From assembly GCF_023634865.1 (NCBI RefSeq), contig NZ_JAMLJN010000002.1:372001-436000 (forward strand): 64,000 nt of DNA, read 5' to 3'. Shown piece after piece: positions 9,730 to 16,945 of the stretch. This stretch comes from Flavobacterium fragile (lineage in GTDB: Bacteria; Bacteroidota; Bacteroidia; Flavobacteriales; Flavobacteriaceae). Positions within the stretch are counted from its first letter, which is position 1; each line of letters starts with the position of its first letter. Under the pieces are notes generated by a model. That model made no database searches. It saw nothing but the letters and a program-made list of their open reading frames with translations, and was not told the origin of the DNA. Made by a program: the position numbers and the translations under genes.

Positions 9730-10965
9730 TTATGCGTCTAATTCTCCTGCAATTACATTTAAACTTGATAATATTATGATAGCATCAGAAAGTAAGGATC
9801 CCTTAATCATTTCTGGATAAGCTTGGTAATAAATAAAACAAGGTCTTCTAAAATGTAAACGATAAGGTGTTCTACTTCCATCTGTTATAAGATAAAAACC
9901 TAATTCTCCATTCCCACCCTCAACCGGATGATATATTTCGGCAACAGGAACCGGCACTTCACCCATTACAATTTTAAAGTGATAAATTAAGCTTTCCATT
10001 GTAGTATATACATCCTCTTTTGGAGGTAGATAATATTCTGGAACATCAGCATGATATGGACCTTCTGGGAGTTTTGCTAATGCCTGGCGAATGATACTAA
10101 GACTTTCCCAAACTTCAGCATTTCGTACACAAAAACGATCATATGTATCTCCTGATTTTCCTACAGGTACTTTAAAATCAAAGTCTTCGTATGAAGAATA
10201 TGGTTTAGCTATCCTAACATCGTAATCAACTCCTGTAGCTCTAAGATTTGGACCCGTGAATCCATAAGCCATGGCTTTTTCAGGTGAAATCGCTCCTACA
10301 TTAACGGTTCTATCGATAAAAATTCGGTTTCTTTCGAAAAGATTTTCAAATTCTTTCCATGCTACTGGGAATTCTTCTAAAAAGACATTTAATTTTCTAA
10401 ATGCTTCATCAGACCATTCTCTTTCAAATCCACCTATTCTTCCCATGTTAGTAGTTAAACGAGCACCACAAATTTCTTCGTATATTTCATATATTTTTTC
10501 TCTAAATTGAAATACGTATAAGAATCCTGTATAAGCTCCTGTATCAACACCTAAAATGGAATTACAAATAATGTGGTCTGCAATTCTGGCAAGTTCCATG
10601 ACAATTACTCTTAAATATTGAGCTCTTTTAGGAACTTCAATGTTTAGAAGTTTTTCTACGGTCATCCACCAAGCCATATTATTAATAGGAGATGAACAAT
10701 AATTCATTCTATCTGTAAGTGGCGTAATTTGGTAGAAAGGGCGGTTTTCTGCAATTTTTTCAAACGCACGATGAATGTATCCAATAGTTGGTTCAGCCTC
10801 AATAATGCGTTCCCCATCCATTAATAGGATATTTTGAAAAATACCGTGTGTTGCAGGGTGCGTTGGCCCTAGGTTTAATATAGAGTACTCGCTACCGTCT
10901 TCGTTTCTTTTTTCATCGATTATTTTTGCATAACGATGTTCTGGTGGTAATAATAGTTCTGACAT
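9730..10965 (-). CDS. nuoD: NADH-quinone oxidoreductase subunit D (49 kDa)
   Basis: Quinone-site subunit of the peripheral arm, 411 residues. The family motif GPTHPATHG is near residue 35, with the quinone-binding histidine, and the tyrosine-bearing YCSSPINNMAWWM follows. The C-terminus DAIIILSSLNVIAGELDA is the standard [NiFe]-hydrogenase-like end. Subunits C and D are separate genes here, unlike the fused nuoCD of enterobacteria. The gap to nuoC is 31 bp. Confidence 0.97.
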   Translation of the reverse strand: MSELLLPPEHRYAKIIDEKRNEDGSEYSILNLGPTHPATHGIFQNILLMDGERIIEAEPTIGYIHRAFEKIAENRPFYQITPLTDRMNYCSSPINNMAWWMTVEKLLNIEVPKRAQYLRVIVMELARIADHIICNSILGVDTGAYTGFLYVFQFREKIYEIYEEICGARLTTNMGRIGGFEREWSDEAFRKLNVFLEEFPVAWKEFENLFERNRIFIDRTVNVGAISPEKAMAYGFTGPNLRATGVDYDVRIAKPYSSYEDFDFKVPVGKSGDTYDRFCVRNAEVWESLSIIRQALAKLPEGPYHADVPEYYLPPKEDVYTTMESLIYHFKIVMGEVPVPVAEIYHPVEGGNGELGFYLITDGSRTPYRLHFRRPCFIYYQAYPEMIKGSLLSDAIIILSSLNVIAGELDA

Positions 10966-10996
10966 TTTATAAATGTGAAAAATTATAAATAGTTAT

Positions 10997-11515
10997 TTAG
11001 CAATTTGCTGTTCTTCCAAAGAAACGATCATCTTTATCGGTTCTTCCGTTATCTTCCATTGGGAATTCTTTACGCAATGGAAAAGAAACCATCTCATCCA
11101 TATTTAAAATTCTTTTTAATTGCGGGTGACCAATGAATTTTATTCCATAAAAATCATAAGTCTCACGCTCCATCCAATTTGATGATAAAAAGACATCAGA
11201 AATAGTAGCTACTTCTGGCTGTGTTCCGTTTAAATATGTTTTTACTCGTATTCTAGTATTCTCTACCCAGTTATGTAAGTGATATACAACACAAAACTGT
11301 CTTGATTCTTCATTGTCTGGATAATGAACACCGCATAAATCCGTTAAAAAGTGAAAATTCGTATCTTCTTCTTCTTTTAGAAAAAGAATTACTTCTCGAA
11401 CTGAATCTGAAGTAACTTCAAAAGAAAAAATATCGTTTTGCATTTCAAAGTTTGAAACCTTGTCAGCAAATTTTTGTTGCATTTTTTCTTGTATGTAAGC
11501 AGTTTCTATTGCCAT
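10997..11515 (-). CDS. nuoC: NADH-quinone oxidoreductase subunit C (30 kDa)
   Basis: Structural subunit of the peripheral arm, 172 residues. The family signature is seen as ERETYDFYGIKFIGHPQLKR followed by the basic LRKEFPMED. Its N-terminal half is the usual alpha/beta domain with FHFLTDLCGVHYP. It sits 3 bp downstream of nuoB and is not fused to nuoD. Confidence 0.95.
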   Translation of the reverse strand: MAIETAYIQEKMQQKFADKVSNFEMQNDIFSFEVTSDSVREVILFLKEEEDTNFHFLTDLCGVHYPDNEESRQFCVVYHLHNWVENTRIRVKTYLNGTQPEVATISDVFLSSNWMERETYDFYGIKFIGHPQLKRILNMDEMVSFPLRKEFPMEDNGRTDKDDRFFGRTANC

Positions 11516-11518
11516 TTT

Positions 11519-12061
11519 TTAAAGATTGTAAGAAGCTAATAATTCTTTGTATTCTGGAGAATTTCTTCGTCTGACAGATTCGTTTTTAACTAACTCCTGT
11601 AGTTGCATAACACCATCAACAATTTGTTCAGGTCTTGGAGGACAACCTGGAACATAAACATCTACTGGGATTACCTTGTCAATTCCTTGCAAAACAGAAT
11701 AAGTATCAAATATTCCTCCTGAAGATGCGCAAGCCCCTACGGCTATAACCCATCTTGGTTCCGACATTTGTTCGTAAACTTGACGCAGAATAGGAGCCAT
11801 TTTTTTCGAAATAGTTCCCATAACCATCAACATATCAGCTTGTCTTGGAGAGAAACTCACACGTTCTGAACCAAAACGCGCTAAATCATAATGTGAAGCC
11901 ATAGTTGCCATAAATTCAATTCCACAACAAGAGGTTGCAAATGGCAGAGGCCATAATGAATTTGCTCTTGCTAATCCAACAACATCATTAAGTTTCGTGG
12001 CAAAAAATCCTTCTCCCACAACTCCTTCTGGTGGAGCAACCATATTAGTTTTTGTACTCAT
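11519..12061 (-). CDS. nuoB: NADH-quinone oxidoreductase subunit B (cluster N2)
   Basis: Subunit carrying the terminal [4Fe-4S] cluster N2 that reduces quinone; 180 residues. The tandem cysteines are Cys45-Cys46 in FATSCCGIEFMAT, with Cys111 in VGACASSGG and Cys140 in YVPGCPPRPEQ, so all four ligands are present. It lies 13 bp downstream of nuoA. Confidence 0.97.
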   Translation of the reverse strand: MSTKTNMVAPPEGVVGEGFFATKLNDVVGLARANSLWPLPFATSCCGIEFMATMASHYDLARFGSERVSFSPRQADMLMVMGTISKKMAPILRQVYEQMSEPRWVIAVGACASSGGIFDTYSVLQGIDKVIPVDVYVPGCPPRPEQIVDGVMQLQELVKNESVRRRNSPEYKELLASYNL

Positions 12062-12074
12062 AGCGATTTTTTAT

Positions 12075-12440
12075 TTATTCCCATTCTAATGCTTTCTTTT
12101 TGATAATGTAGAAAAACCCTACCAAAAGTAATAGCATGAAAACAACCATTTTAATCATTCCGTCTATCCCTAATTCTTTAAAATTAATAGCCCAAGGATA
12201 TAAAAAGATAACCTCTATATCAAATAATACAAACAAAATGGCTACCAAGAAATACTTTACAGAAAAAGGAATACGAGCATTTCCAATTGATTCAATTCCA
12301 CACTCAAAGTTTTTATCTTTACTTGCAGAACTTCTTTTTGGACCTAAAAAGTTTGATATTATTATGGTACCAACAACAAATCCAACTGCTAATCCGAGTT
12401 GCATTAGAATTGGAAAATAATCAAATTGAGTGGATTGCAT
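12075..12440 (-). CDS. nuoA: NADH-quinone oxidoreductase subunit A
   Basis: First gene of the complex I operon, 121 residues with three transmembrane helices. The loop motif FECGIESIGNARIPFSVKYF and the acidic FDIEVIFLYPWA are the family signature. A Bacteroidetes-type promoter lies 34-65 bp upstream of the start codon. Confidence 0.96.
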   Translation of the reverse strand: MQSTQFDYFPILMQLGLAVGFVVGTIIISNFLGPKRSSASKDKNFECGIESIGNARIPFSVKYFLVAILFVLFDIEVIFLYPWAINFKELGIDGMIKMVVFMLLLLVGFFYIIKKKALEWE

Positions 12441-12473
12441 ATGTTATAAATTTAAGTTTAAAATAAATAGCCA

Positions 12474-12505
12474 CAAATATACATTGCATTATTCAATTCT
12501 CAAAA
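12474..12505 (-). promoter_or_regulatory. Promoter of the nuo operon
   Basis: Read on the minus strand: TTTTG at 12505-12501, a 19-bp spacer, then TATATTTG at 12481-12474. This fits the Bacteroidetes consensus (TTG, 17-23 bp, TAnnTTTG). Transcription would start near 12467, leaving a leader of about 27 nt before nuoA. No other promoter of this quality was seen within the nuo cluster. Confidence 0.7.
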
Positions 12506-12579
12506 ATCAAAAGAGAAACGTTTGTTATTTATTTGCTAAAACACCTTATTTTAAAACTATTCTAAATAATATCTATTTT

Positions 12580-13170
12580 TTATCGTTTCAGCCAACCCGT
12601 AACACTCAATCGAGGTTTGTGGCTTTCCAAAACTTCATGAACCAATTCATTACTTTTAAAGAAAACCGTTTTTCTGTTGGTTGGCGCTATTTTCTGAGCT
12701 ACATCGCCATCATAAATGCACAATTCGCCACCATCTTCAGGTTGCCAATTTTCATTCAAATACGTAATCATAGAAAACTGTCGGCTCGAATTATCTTGAA
12801 ATTGATCTAAATGCTTTCTGTAAAAACTTCCTTTATCAAACAACGCAAAATGAAATTCATAACCCGTAATTCCCGTGTAACAACTGTGATTCAAATAAGA
12901 CACAAAAGCATCCACCTGATCCAAGAAAGCATTTTCATGTTCGTTATTATTTGCTCGGTCTAACCAATAAATCGCATCGCTTCGTATTGCCGAATTTTGA
13001 GTCAATTTTGCAGCATTTCCTATTCCAGCGGCTTTTAATAAGTTTTGTTCTTTCAATTCAAACAATCTCTTTACCAAGTGTTGCGCCAATTCTTCCGAAA
13101 CAAAATGTTCTACAATGCCTACTTTAGAATCCAAATAACTCGAAATTAAGGTTTCAAAACAATCTTCCAT
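12580..13170 (-). CDS. 2-oxoglutarate/Fe(II)-dependent oxygenase (prolyl 4-hydroxylase-like)
   Basis: 196-residue protein with the double-stranded beta-helix of the 2OG-Fe(II) superfamily. The metal triad is readable: His120 and Asp122 in RKHLDQF, then His178 in ELVHEVL, with Arg187 of HKPRLSVTGW placed to bind 2-oxoglutarate. The motif DGGELCIY matches the PKHD/P4H subgroup. No signal peptide, so probably cytosolic; P4H-like bacterial enzymes hydroxylate proteins such as elongation factor Tu in some species, but the substrate here is unknown. It stands alone between nuoA and the REP-like repeat and is transcribed in the same direction as nuo, with its own promoter candidate at 13196. Confidence 0.85.
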   Translation of the reverse strand: MEDCFETLISSYLDSKVGIVEHFVSEELAQHLVKRLFELKEQNLLKAAGIGNAAKLTQNSAIRSDAIYWLDRANNNEHENAFLDQVDAFVSYLNHSCYTGITGYEFHFALFDKGSFYRKHLDQFQDNSSRQFSMITYLNENWQPEDGGELCIYDGDVAQKIAPTNRKTVFFKSNELVHEVLESHKPRLSVTGWLKR

Positions 13171-13195
13171 TTTATTTACGTTGTAAAATATCGTA

Positions 13196-13203
13196 CAAAG
13201 ATA
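13196..13203 (-). promoter_or_regulatory. Candidate -7 box for the 2OG oxygenase
   Basis: TATCTTTG on the minus strand, 26 bp upstream of the start codon. It is a perfect match to the Bacteroidetes -7 element; no clear TTG lies at the matching -33 distance. Confidence 0.5.
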
Positions 13204-13221
13204 TCATTTCCTTTTTTAATT

Positions 13222-13325
13222 TGGGCGTTACCACAAGGGTCGGGCTGTACGTTACAATCTTTATTTTGTTGCCTGAGGTTCTCGAAGGCAACAAAATAAA
13301 GGATTTCCTCTTCCATCCCTAACGC
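13222..13325. repeat. REP-like palindromic intergenic element
   Basis: A GC-richer block in an AT-rich gap. Its core is a perfect 15-bp inverted repeat (13259-13273 CTTTATTTTGTTGCC, and its complement at 13287-13301) around a 13-nt loop that itself contains GAG/CTC. The outer ends carry GCGTTA (13225-13230) and its complement TAACGC (13320-13325). Flanking blocks GGGTCGGGCTGTACG and GGATTTCCTCTTCCATCCC resemble a dispersed repeat that I recall from flavobacterial genomes, but I cannot confirm this here. No ORF lies within it. Confidence 0.65.
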
Positions 13326-13373
13326 GAACCTCGTTTTCAATTAAAATTAGTATTTTTACAAAAACCTTTTAGC

Positions 13374-14663
13374 ATGCAACATCTTTTAAAAGTCTCAGAA
13401 AATACACAGCTTTCTTGGCGCAATTTGAGTATTCAAAATAGAATTTCTTTTTTGCCTCAATTAGCTAAACTACTTTTAGAAAACAAAGAAAAATATGCAA
13501 TTTGCATCACCACAGAAATGCACAAACCCATTTCACAAGCCATTGCTGAGGTTGAAAAATGTGCGCTTTTGTGTAATTACTATTATGAAAATGCCGAGAC
13601 CTTTTTAGCCAAAAAAAACATAAAAACCGAAGCTTCTGAAAGTTTTGTTACCTACGAACCTTTAGGAGTCATTTTAGGCGTAATGCCATGGAATTTCCCT
13701 TTTTGGCAAGTATTCCGATTTGTGGTTCCAACAATTATTGCAGGAAATACCGTTGTGGTTAAACATGCAAGTAATGTTCCAAAATCAGCCAAATTAATTC
13801 AAGAAATATTCGAACAAGCTGGTTTTCCAAAAGGGTGTTATCAAGATTTACCTATTCCAAGTAGCGAAGTAGCAAATATCATTGCAAATCCAATCATTAA
13901 AGCCGTTTCTTTAACAGGAAGCGGACAAGCCGGAATTGCAGTCGCTACAGAAGCCGGAAAACATTTAAAAAAGTGCGTTTTAGAATTAGGTGGAAGTAAT
14001 GCTTTCATCATTTTAGAAGACGCAAACCTTGAAAAAGCAGTTGCAACAGCCGTGAATGCCCGAATGCAAAATGCAGGTCAAAGTTGTATTGCAGCGAAAC
14101 GATTTTTAGTTCACGAAAATATTGCAGATGCGTTTGTCGGTAAATTCAAAGTTGCTATTCAAAATTTAAAAACCGGAAATCCGTTAGAAAAAGAAACACA
14201 AATTGGGTCGTTAGCACGAGTTGATTTAGCTGAAGAATTAGAAGTTCAGGTTCAACAATCTATTGAAATGGGAGCTAAGCTAATTGTTGGCGGAAATAGA
14301 AAGGAAGCTTTTTATGAACCTACAATTTTGACCAATGTAACCACAGAAATGCCTGTTTTCAATGAAGAAACATTCGGACCAGTTGCTGCAATCTTCACTT
14401 TTAAAACTATTGAAGAAGCCATTGAATTAAGCAATCAATCAGAATTTGGTCTAGGCGTTTCTATTTTTACTCAAAACATTGATTTCATCAAAACCAAGAT
14501 TTCAGCTTTTAACGAAGGTGCCGTTTTCATCAACGAAATGGTTAAATCCGATCCAAGATTACCTTTCGGAGGAATCAAAAAATCAGGTTACGGAAGAGAA
14601 TTAGCCGAAGATGGCATTAAAGAATTTGTGAATGTGAAGACAGTTGTAATTAATATTTTATAA
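13374..14663 (+). CDS. NAD(P)-dependent succinate-semialdehyde dehydrogenase (Sad-like aldehyde dehydrogenase)
   Basis: Aldehyde dehydrogenase superfamily, 429 residues; closest in my recollection to the E. coli Sad/YneI subgroup (MPWNFPFWQVFR, VLELGGSNAFI, KRFLVHE). Catalytic residues are present: Glu204 in LELGGS and Cys238 in NAGQSCIAAKRF, with Lys130 in the cofactor site. It likely oxidises succinate semialdehyde or a similar short aldehyde to the acid, feeding the TCA cycle. It is about 25-30 residues shorter at the N-terminus than typical members, missing the first strand; no upstream ATG extends it, and the chosen start follows the REP-like element by 48 bp. Substrate is inferred from family only. 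Confidence 0.85.
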   Translation: MQHLLKVSENTQLSWRNLSIQNRISFLPQLAKLLLENKEKYAICITTEMHKPISQAIAEVEKCALLCNYYYENAETFLAKKNIKTEASESFVTYEPLGVILGVMPWNFPFWQVFRFVVPTIIAGNTVVVKHASNVPKSAKLIQEIFEQAGFPKGCYQDLPIPSSEVANIIANPIIKAVSLTGSGQAGIAVATEAGKHLKKCVLELGGSNAFIILEDANLEKAVATAVNARMQNAGQSCIAAKRFLVHENIADAFVGKFKVAIQNLKTGNPLEKETQIGSLARVDLAEELEVQVQQSIEMGAKLIVGGNRKEAFYEPTILTNVTTEMPVFNEETFGPVAAIFTFKTIEEAIELSNQSEFGLGVSIFTQNIDFIKTKISAFNEGAVFINEMVKSDPRLPFGGIKKSGYGRELAEDGIKEFVNVKTVVINIL

Positions 14664-14675
14664 TTTAGGTTTTTT

Positions 14676-14713
14676 CCCCTCCTTTGGAGGGGTGCCTGAA
14701 AGGCGGGGTGGTT
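14676..14713 (+). repeat. Left terminal inverted repeat of the DUF559 cassette
   Basis: 38 bp beginning CCCCTCCTTTGGAGGGG, which is itself a hairpin (7-bp stem, 3-nt loop), followed by GCCTGAAAGGC, a second small hairpin, then GGGGTGGTT. It matches the complement of 15163-15200 with one difference at the centre of the first loop. Confidence 0.9.
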
Positions 14714-14738
14714 TTTATGTTGAATTAAAACGGAATAA

Positions 14739-15161
14739 ATGCAAGAAGAAATCTTAACATCAATTCATAATATTCCAATAAAGAGAAATTTTATTTTAAA
14801 TTTACCTTATAATGCTTCTTTAAAAAGTAGAGCAAAAGCACTCAGAAAATCAGGAAATTTTTCCGAAGTTGTGTTCTGGAAAGAAGTAAGAAATAAATCC
14901 TTTTGGAATATCGATTTTGACAGACAGAGAATCATTGGAAATTACATTGTAGATTTTTATGTTAAAGCACTCGGTTTAGTAGTTGAAATTGATGGAGAGA
15001 TTCATAATTTTCAAGAAGAATATGATGAAAAAAGAGAAATGTATCTTAAAGAATTAGGTTTAAAGGTTTTCAGAATTTCAACAACAAAAATGCTATTTGA
15101 TACTGAAAATGTTATGAAAGAATTAGAACAATTTATTATTACAGAATATAAAGATAATTAA
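14739..15161 (+). CDS. DUF559 / Vsr-like endonuclease-domain protein
   Basis: 140-residue protein of the DUF559 family, which has the PD-(D/E)xK fold related to very-short-patch-repair (Vsr) endonucleases. Visible: the helix SRAKALRKSGNFSEVVFWKEVRN (residues 30 onward, the family's basic leader), RQRIIGNYIVDFY with Asp72, and LVVEIDGEIHN with Glu83 and Asp85, giving a plausible metal site; the FRIST strand near residue 111 completes the core. The first 25 residues are not part of the core domain. No partner gene is present. Start is the ATG 25 bp after the left inverted repeat; the stop is separated by one base from the right repeat. Nuclease activity is inferred from the fold; biological role unknown. 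Confidence 0.85.
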   Translation: MQEEILTSIHNIPIKRNFILNLPYNASLKSRAKALRKSGNFSEVVFWKEVRNKSFWNIDFDRQRIIGNYIVDFYVKALGLVVEIDGEIHNFQEEYDEKREMYLKELGLKVFRISTTKMLFDTENVMKELEQFIITEYKDN

Positions 15162-15162
15162 T

Positions 15163-15200
15163 AACCACCCCGCCTTTCAGGCACCCCTCCAGAGGAGGGG
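15163..15200 (-). repeat. Right terminal inverted repeat of the DUF559 cassette
   Basis: Complement of the left repeat with one mismatch (TCT in place of TTT, in the loop of the outer hairpin). It begins right after the DUF559 stop codon, so on the transcript it would form a strong GC-rich hairpin at the 3' end of the gene, without a following T-run. Confidence 0.9.
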
Positions 15201-15215
15201 AAATAAGAAGAAACC

Positions 15216-15716
15216 ATGAAAAAAATAACCATCCTACTCCTAGCAATTCTAGTTTTCTCTTGCAAACCCTGCGAGGAAAAGCTTCAATCCGAAAAACAAA
15301 ATATTACCGTTATTTTAGATAATTGGCACAAAGCAGCAGCGGTAGCAGACTATGAGACTTATTTCGGAGCGATGTCAGAGGAATCCATTTTCATTGGTAC
15401 AGATGCCACTGAAAATTGGAACAAACAACAATTTCAAGTTTATGCAAAACCTCACTTTGATAAAGGAAAAGCATGGAACTTTAAAGCAATCGAACGCAAT
15501 ATCTATTTTAGCGAAAACGGAAAAATGGTTTGGTTTGACGAATTGTTAAGTACGCAAATGAAAATTTGTCGTGGTTCAGGTGTTTTGGTTCAAGAAAACG
15601 AACAATGGAAAATAAAACATTACGTACTTTCGATGACGGTTCCAAATGACAACGTAGATGAAGTTGTAAAAATAAAATCGGGAATAGAAGATAAAATTCT
15701 TTCCGAAATGAAATAA
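15216..15716 (+). CDS. NTF2-like (SnoaL-type) lipoprotein
   Basis: 166-residue protein with a lipoprotein signal peptide (hydrophobic 4-14, lipobox LVFSC with Cys16). The mature part resembles the nuclear transport factor 2-like fold: helix ITVILDNWHKAAAVADYETYFGAMSEESIFIGTDA followed by strands ending in VLVQENEQWKIKHYVLSM. Such domains bind small ligands or act as catalytic or scaffolding domains; no specific role can be given. Probably anchored in a cell-envelope membrane, facing the periplasm or exterior. It follows the DUF559 cassette and is closed by a good terminator. Confidence 0.75.
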   Translation: MKKITILLLAILVFSCKPCEEKLQSEKQNITVILDNWHKAAAVADYETYFGAMSEESIFIGTDATENWNKQQFQVYAKPHFDKGKAWNFKAIERNIYFSENGKMVWFDELLSTQMKICRGSGVLVQENEQWKIKHYVLSMTVPNDNVDEVVKIKSGIEDKILSEMK

Positions 15717-15737
15717 AAATCAACAGAAATAATAGTT

Positions 15738-15768
15738 AATCCCAAGATAATTTGTCTTGGGATTTTTT
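15738..15768 (+). terminator. Intrinsic terminator after the NTF2-like gene
   Basis: 10-bp stem AATCCCAAGA / TCTTGGGATT with a 7-nt loop, followed by a T-run. Confidence 0.8.
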
Positions 15769-15862
15769 ATGCACAAATGTTAAAAATTCATTTTTTTTCA
15801 GTTTGAGAAAACCAAGGTGATTTAGTTCTCGTAAATGCAACTAAACAAAAATCTCAAACGTC

Positions 15863-16300
15863 ATGAAAATTAATAGAAAAATTAAAATTGCTTTAGGAAG
15901 CATCTTCGGAATATTCCTGATTTTTTTTGTGGTTTTAGTAGTTCACATTGCAACTGCAAAACCTTTAGTTGTAGATAACGCTACTTTACAAATTAGCCGA
16001 ATTGACTTCAAAGAGCCAATAGATTCGCTTAAAGCAAAGGAAATTCATCGAAACTTAAAATCCATTCCAGGAGTTAAAACGGATAGATTGAATGAAGAAA
16101 CAGGTGTTTTGGTATTCTTTCACGACATCAAGGTTGCAGATTCAAAAACTATTTACAATAAGCTTATGGCTATGGGTAATTATAAAGCAGAACGTTTTGT
16201 TTTACCAAAAGAATTTGAAAATAAAACTGCTTGTCCGGTGATGTCTGAAGACAGTTTCAGTTATAAATTTTCAAGAGGAATTCAACGAATTTTTAATTAA
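15863..16300 (+). CDS. Membrane-anchored small protein with an HMA-like fold, hypothetical
   Basis: 145 residues: a basic N-terminus, one transmembrane helix (about 9-30), then a soluble part. Residues about 45-115 (IHRNLKSIPGVKTDRLNEETGVLVFFH, then KLMAMGNYKAERFVLP) have the beta-alpha-beta rhythm of a heavy-metal-associated (HMA) domain but lack the CxxC metal motif; a single Cys lies in ACPVMSEDSF near the C-terminus. It is 18 bp upstream of a lipoprotein-type truncated haemoglobin gene, so the two are probably co-transcribed. Function is not known to me; the HMA resemblance is my reading and weak. Confidence 0.55.
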   Translation: MKINRKIKIALGSIFGIFLIFFVVLVVHIATAKPLVVDNATLQISRIDFKEPIDSLKAKEIHRNLKSIPGVKTDRLNEETGVLVFFHDIKVADSKTIYNKLMAMGNYKAERFVLPKEFENKTACPVMSEDSFSYKFSRGIQRIFN

Positions 16301-16318
16301 TTTCCAAATACTATTACT

Positions 16319-16894
16319 ATGAAAAATGTTTCAAAATTAGCCTTCATGGCTTTATTTATTGCTTCGGGTAGCTTTTTCACATCATGCAGTGATGATGACA
16401 CAGCGGCACCACAATCGCTGTATGAAAAATTAGGAGGCACTAGAATGGTTGCCGATCCAAACAACCCAGGACAAATGATTGAACAAGGGCGTTTAAGTTA
16501 TCGTTCTGTGGTGGATTCAACGATTACATTAATCGTTTCTGACATTGTAGTGGGAGCAGAAGGAAACTTAGGACAACATTTTGCACCTGTAATTTCTGAA
16601 GCTTTAAGTGGAAATACTACTAACGTAGCCATTTTGAGTGATAACTTAACCGATTTCTTTTCAGCAAATACAGGTGGAGGCGCTACCAATACCTACGATG
16701 GTTTAAATATGGTTGCAGCGCATGACCCAGCTCGAAATCCACGTATGGGTAAAAAAGCAAATAATGCTGAATATGATAAATTTATTGGATATGTTGGGGC
16801 TGCTGCTGGTTTAAATGGCGTGACAGACCAAGCTATCATCAATGAAGTTGTGGCAGTGTTAGAATCATTGAGAGCTCCAATCGTTCAGGAGTAA
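16319..16894 (+). CDS. Group 1 truncated haemoglobin-like lipoprotein
   Basis: 191 residues. Signal peptide with lipobox FFTSC (Cys23) followed by SDDD, so it should be lipidated and exported. The mature part begins SLYEKLGG (33-40), the start signature of truncated haemoglobins, and the later YDGLNMVAAHDPARNP segment aligns with the family's F-helix region, making His135 the likely proximal haem ligand; AEYDKFIGYVGAAAG and the closing helix fit as well. An insertion at about 41-60 lengthens the first loop. Known truncated haemoglobins bind O2/NO and are mostly cytoplasmic, so a lipoprotein form is unusual. Ligand and role are inferred. Confidence 0.7.
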   Translation: MKNVSKLAFMALFIASGSFFTSCSDDDTAAPQSLYEKLGGTRMVADPNNPGQMIEQGRLSYRSVVDSTITLIVSDIVVGAEGNLGQHFAPVISEALSGNTTNVAILSDNLTDFFSANTGGGATNTYDGLNMVAAHDPARNPRMGKKANNAEYDKFIGYVGAAAGLNGVTDQAIINEVVAVLESLRAPIVQE

Positions 16895-16913
16895 GTTTGT
16901 TTTTTGTTTTAAT

Positions 16914-16945
16914 GGAAAACGTCCCGATATTTCGGGACGTTTTTT
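16914..16945. terminator. Bidirectional terminator between haemoglobin-like gene and tdh
   Basis: Stem ACGTCCCGA / TCGGGACGT with a 4-nt loop; A-run on one side and T-run on the other, so it can serve both convergent genes. Confidence 0.85.

Larger units (their letters stand above)
14676..15200. mobile_element. DUF559 nuclease cassette bounded by 38-bp inverted repeats
   Basis: A 525-bp unit made only of two terminal inverted repeats and one gene. Left end 14676-14713 and right end 15163-15200 are identical in inverted orientation at 37 of 38 positions. The enclosed DUF559 ORF (14739-15161) ends 1 bp before the right repeat. The unit sits 12 bp after the aldehyde dehydrogenase stop and 15 bp before the next lipoprotein gene. 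No target-site duplication is evident. Its mobility is inferred from architecture; no transposase is encoded inside or nearby. Confidence 0.6.

Noticed and set aside
12430..12810. Open frame of 126 residues on the plus strand, antisense to the 2OG oxygenase
   Set aside because: It overlaps a clearly conserved gene and the nuo promoter, and its translation has no recognisable domain; a shadow frame.
14676..15200. CRISPR or integron reading of the repeats around the DUF559 gene
   Set aside because: Only two copies exist, in inverted orientation, without spacers, integrase or attC-like features.
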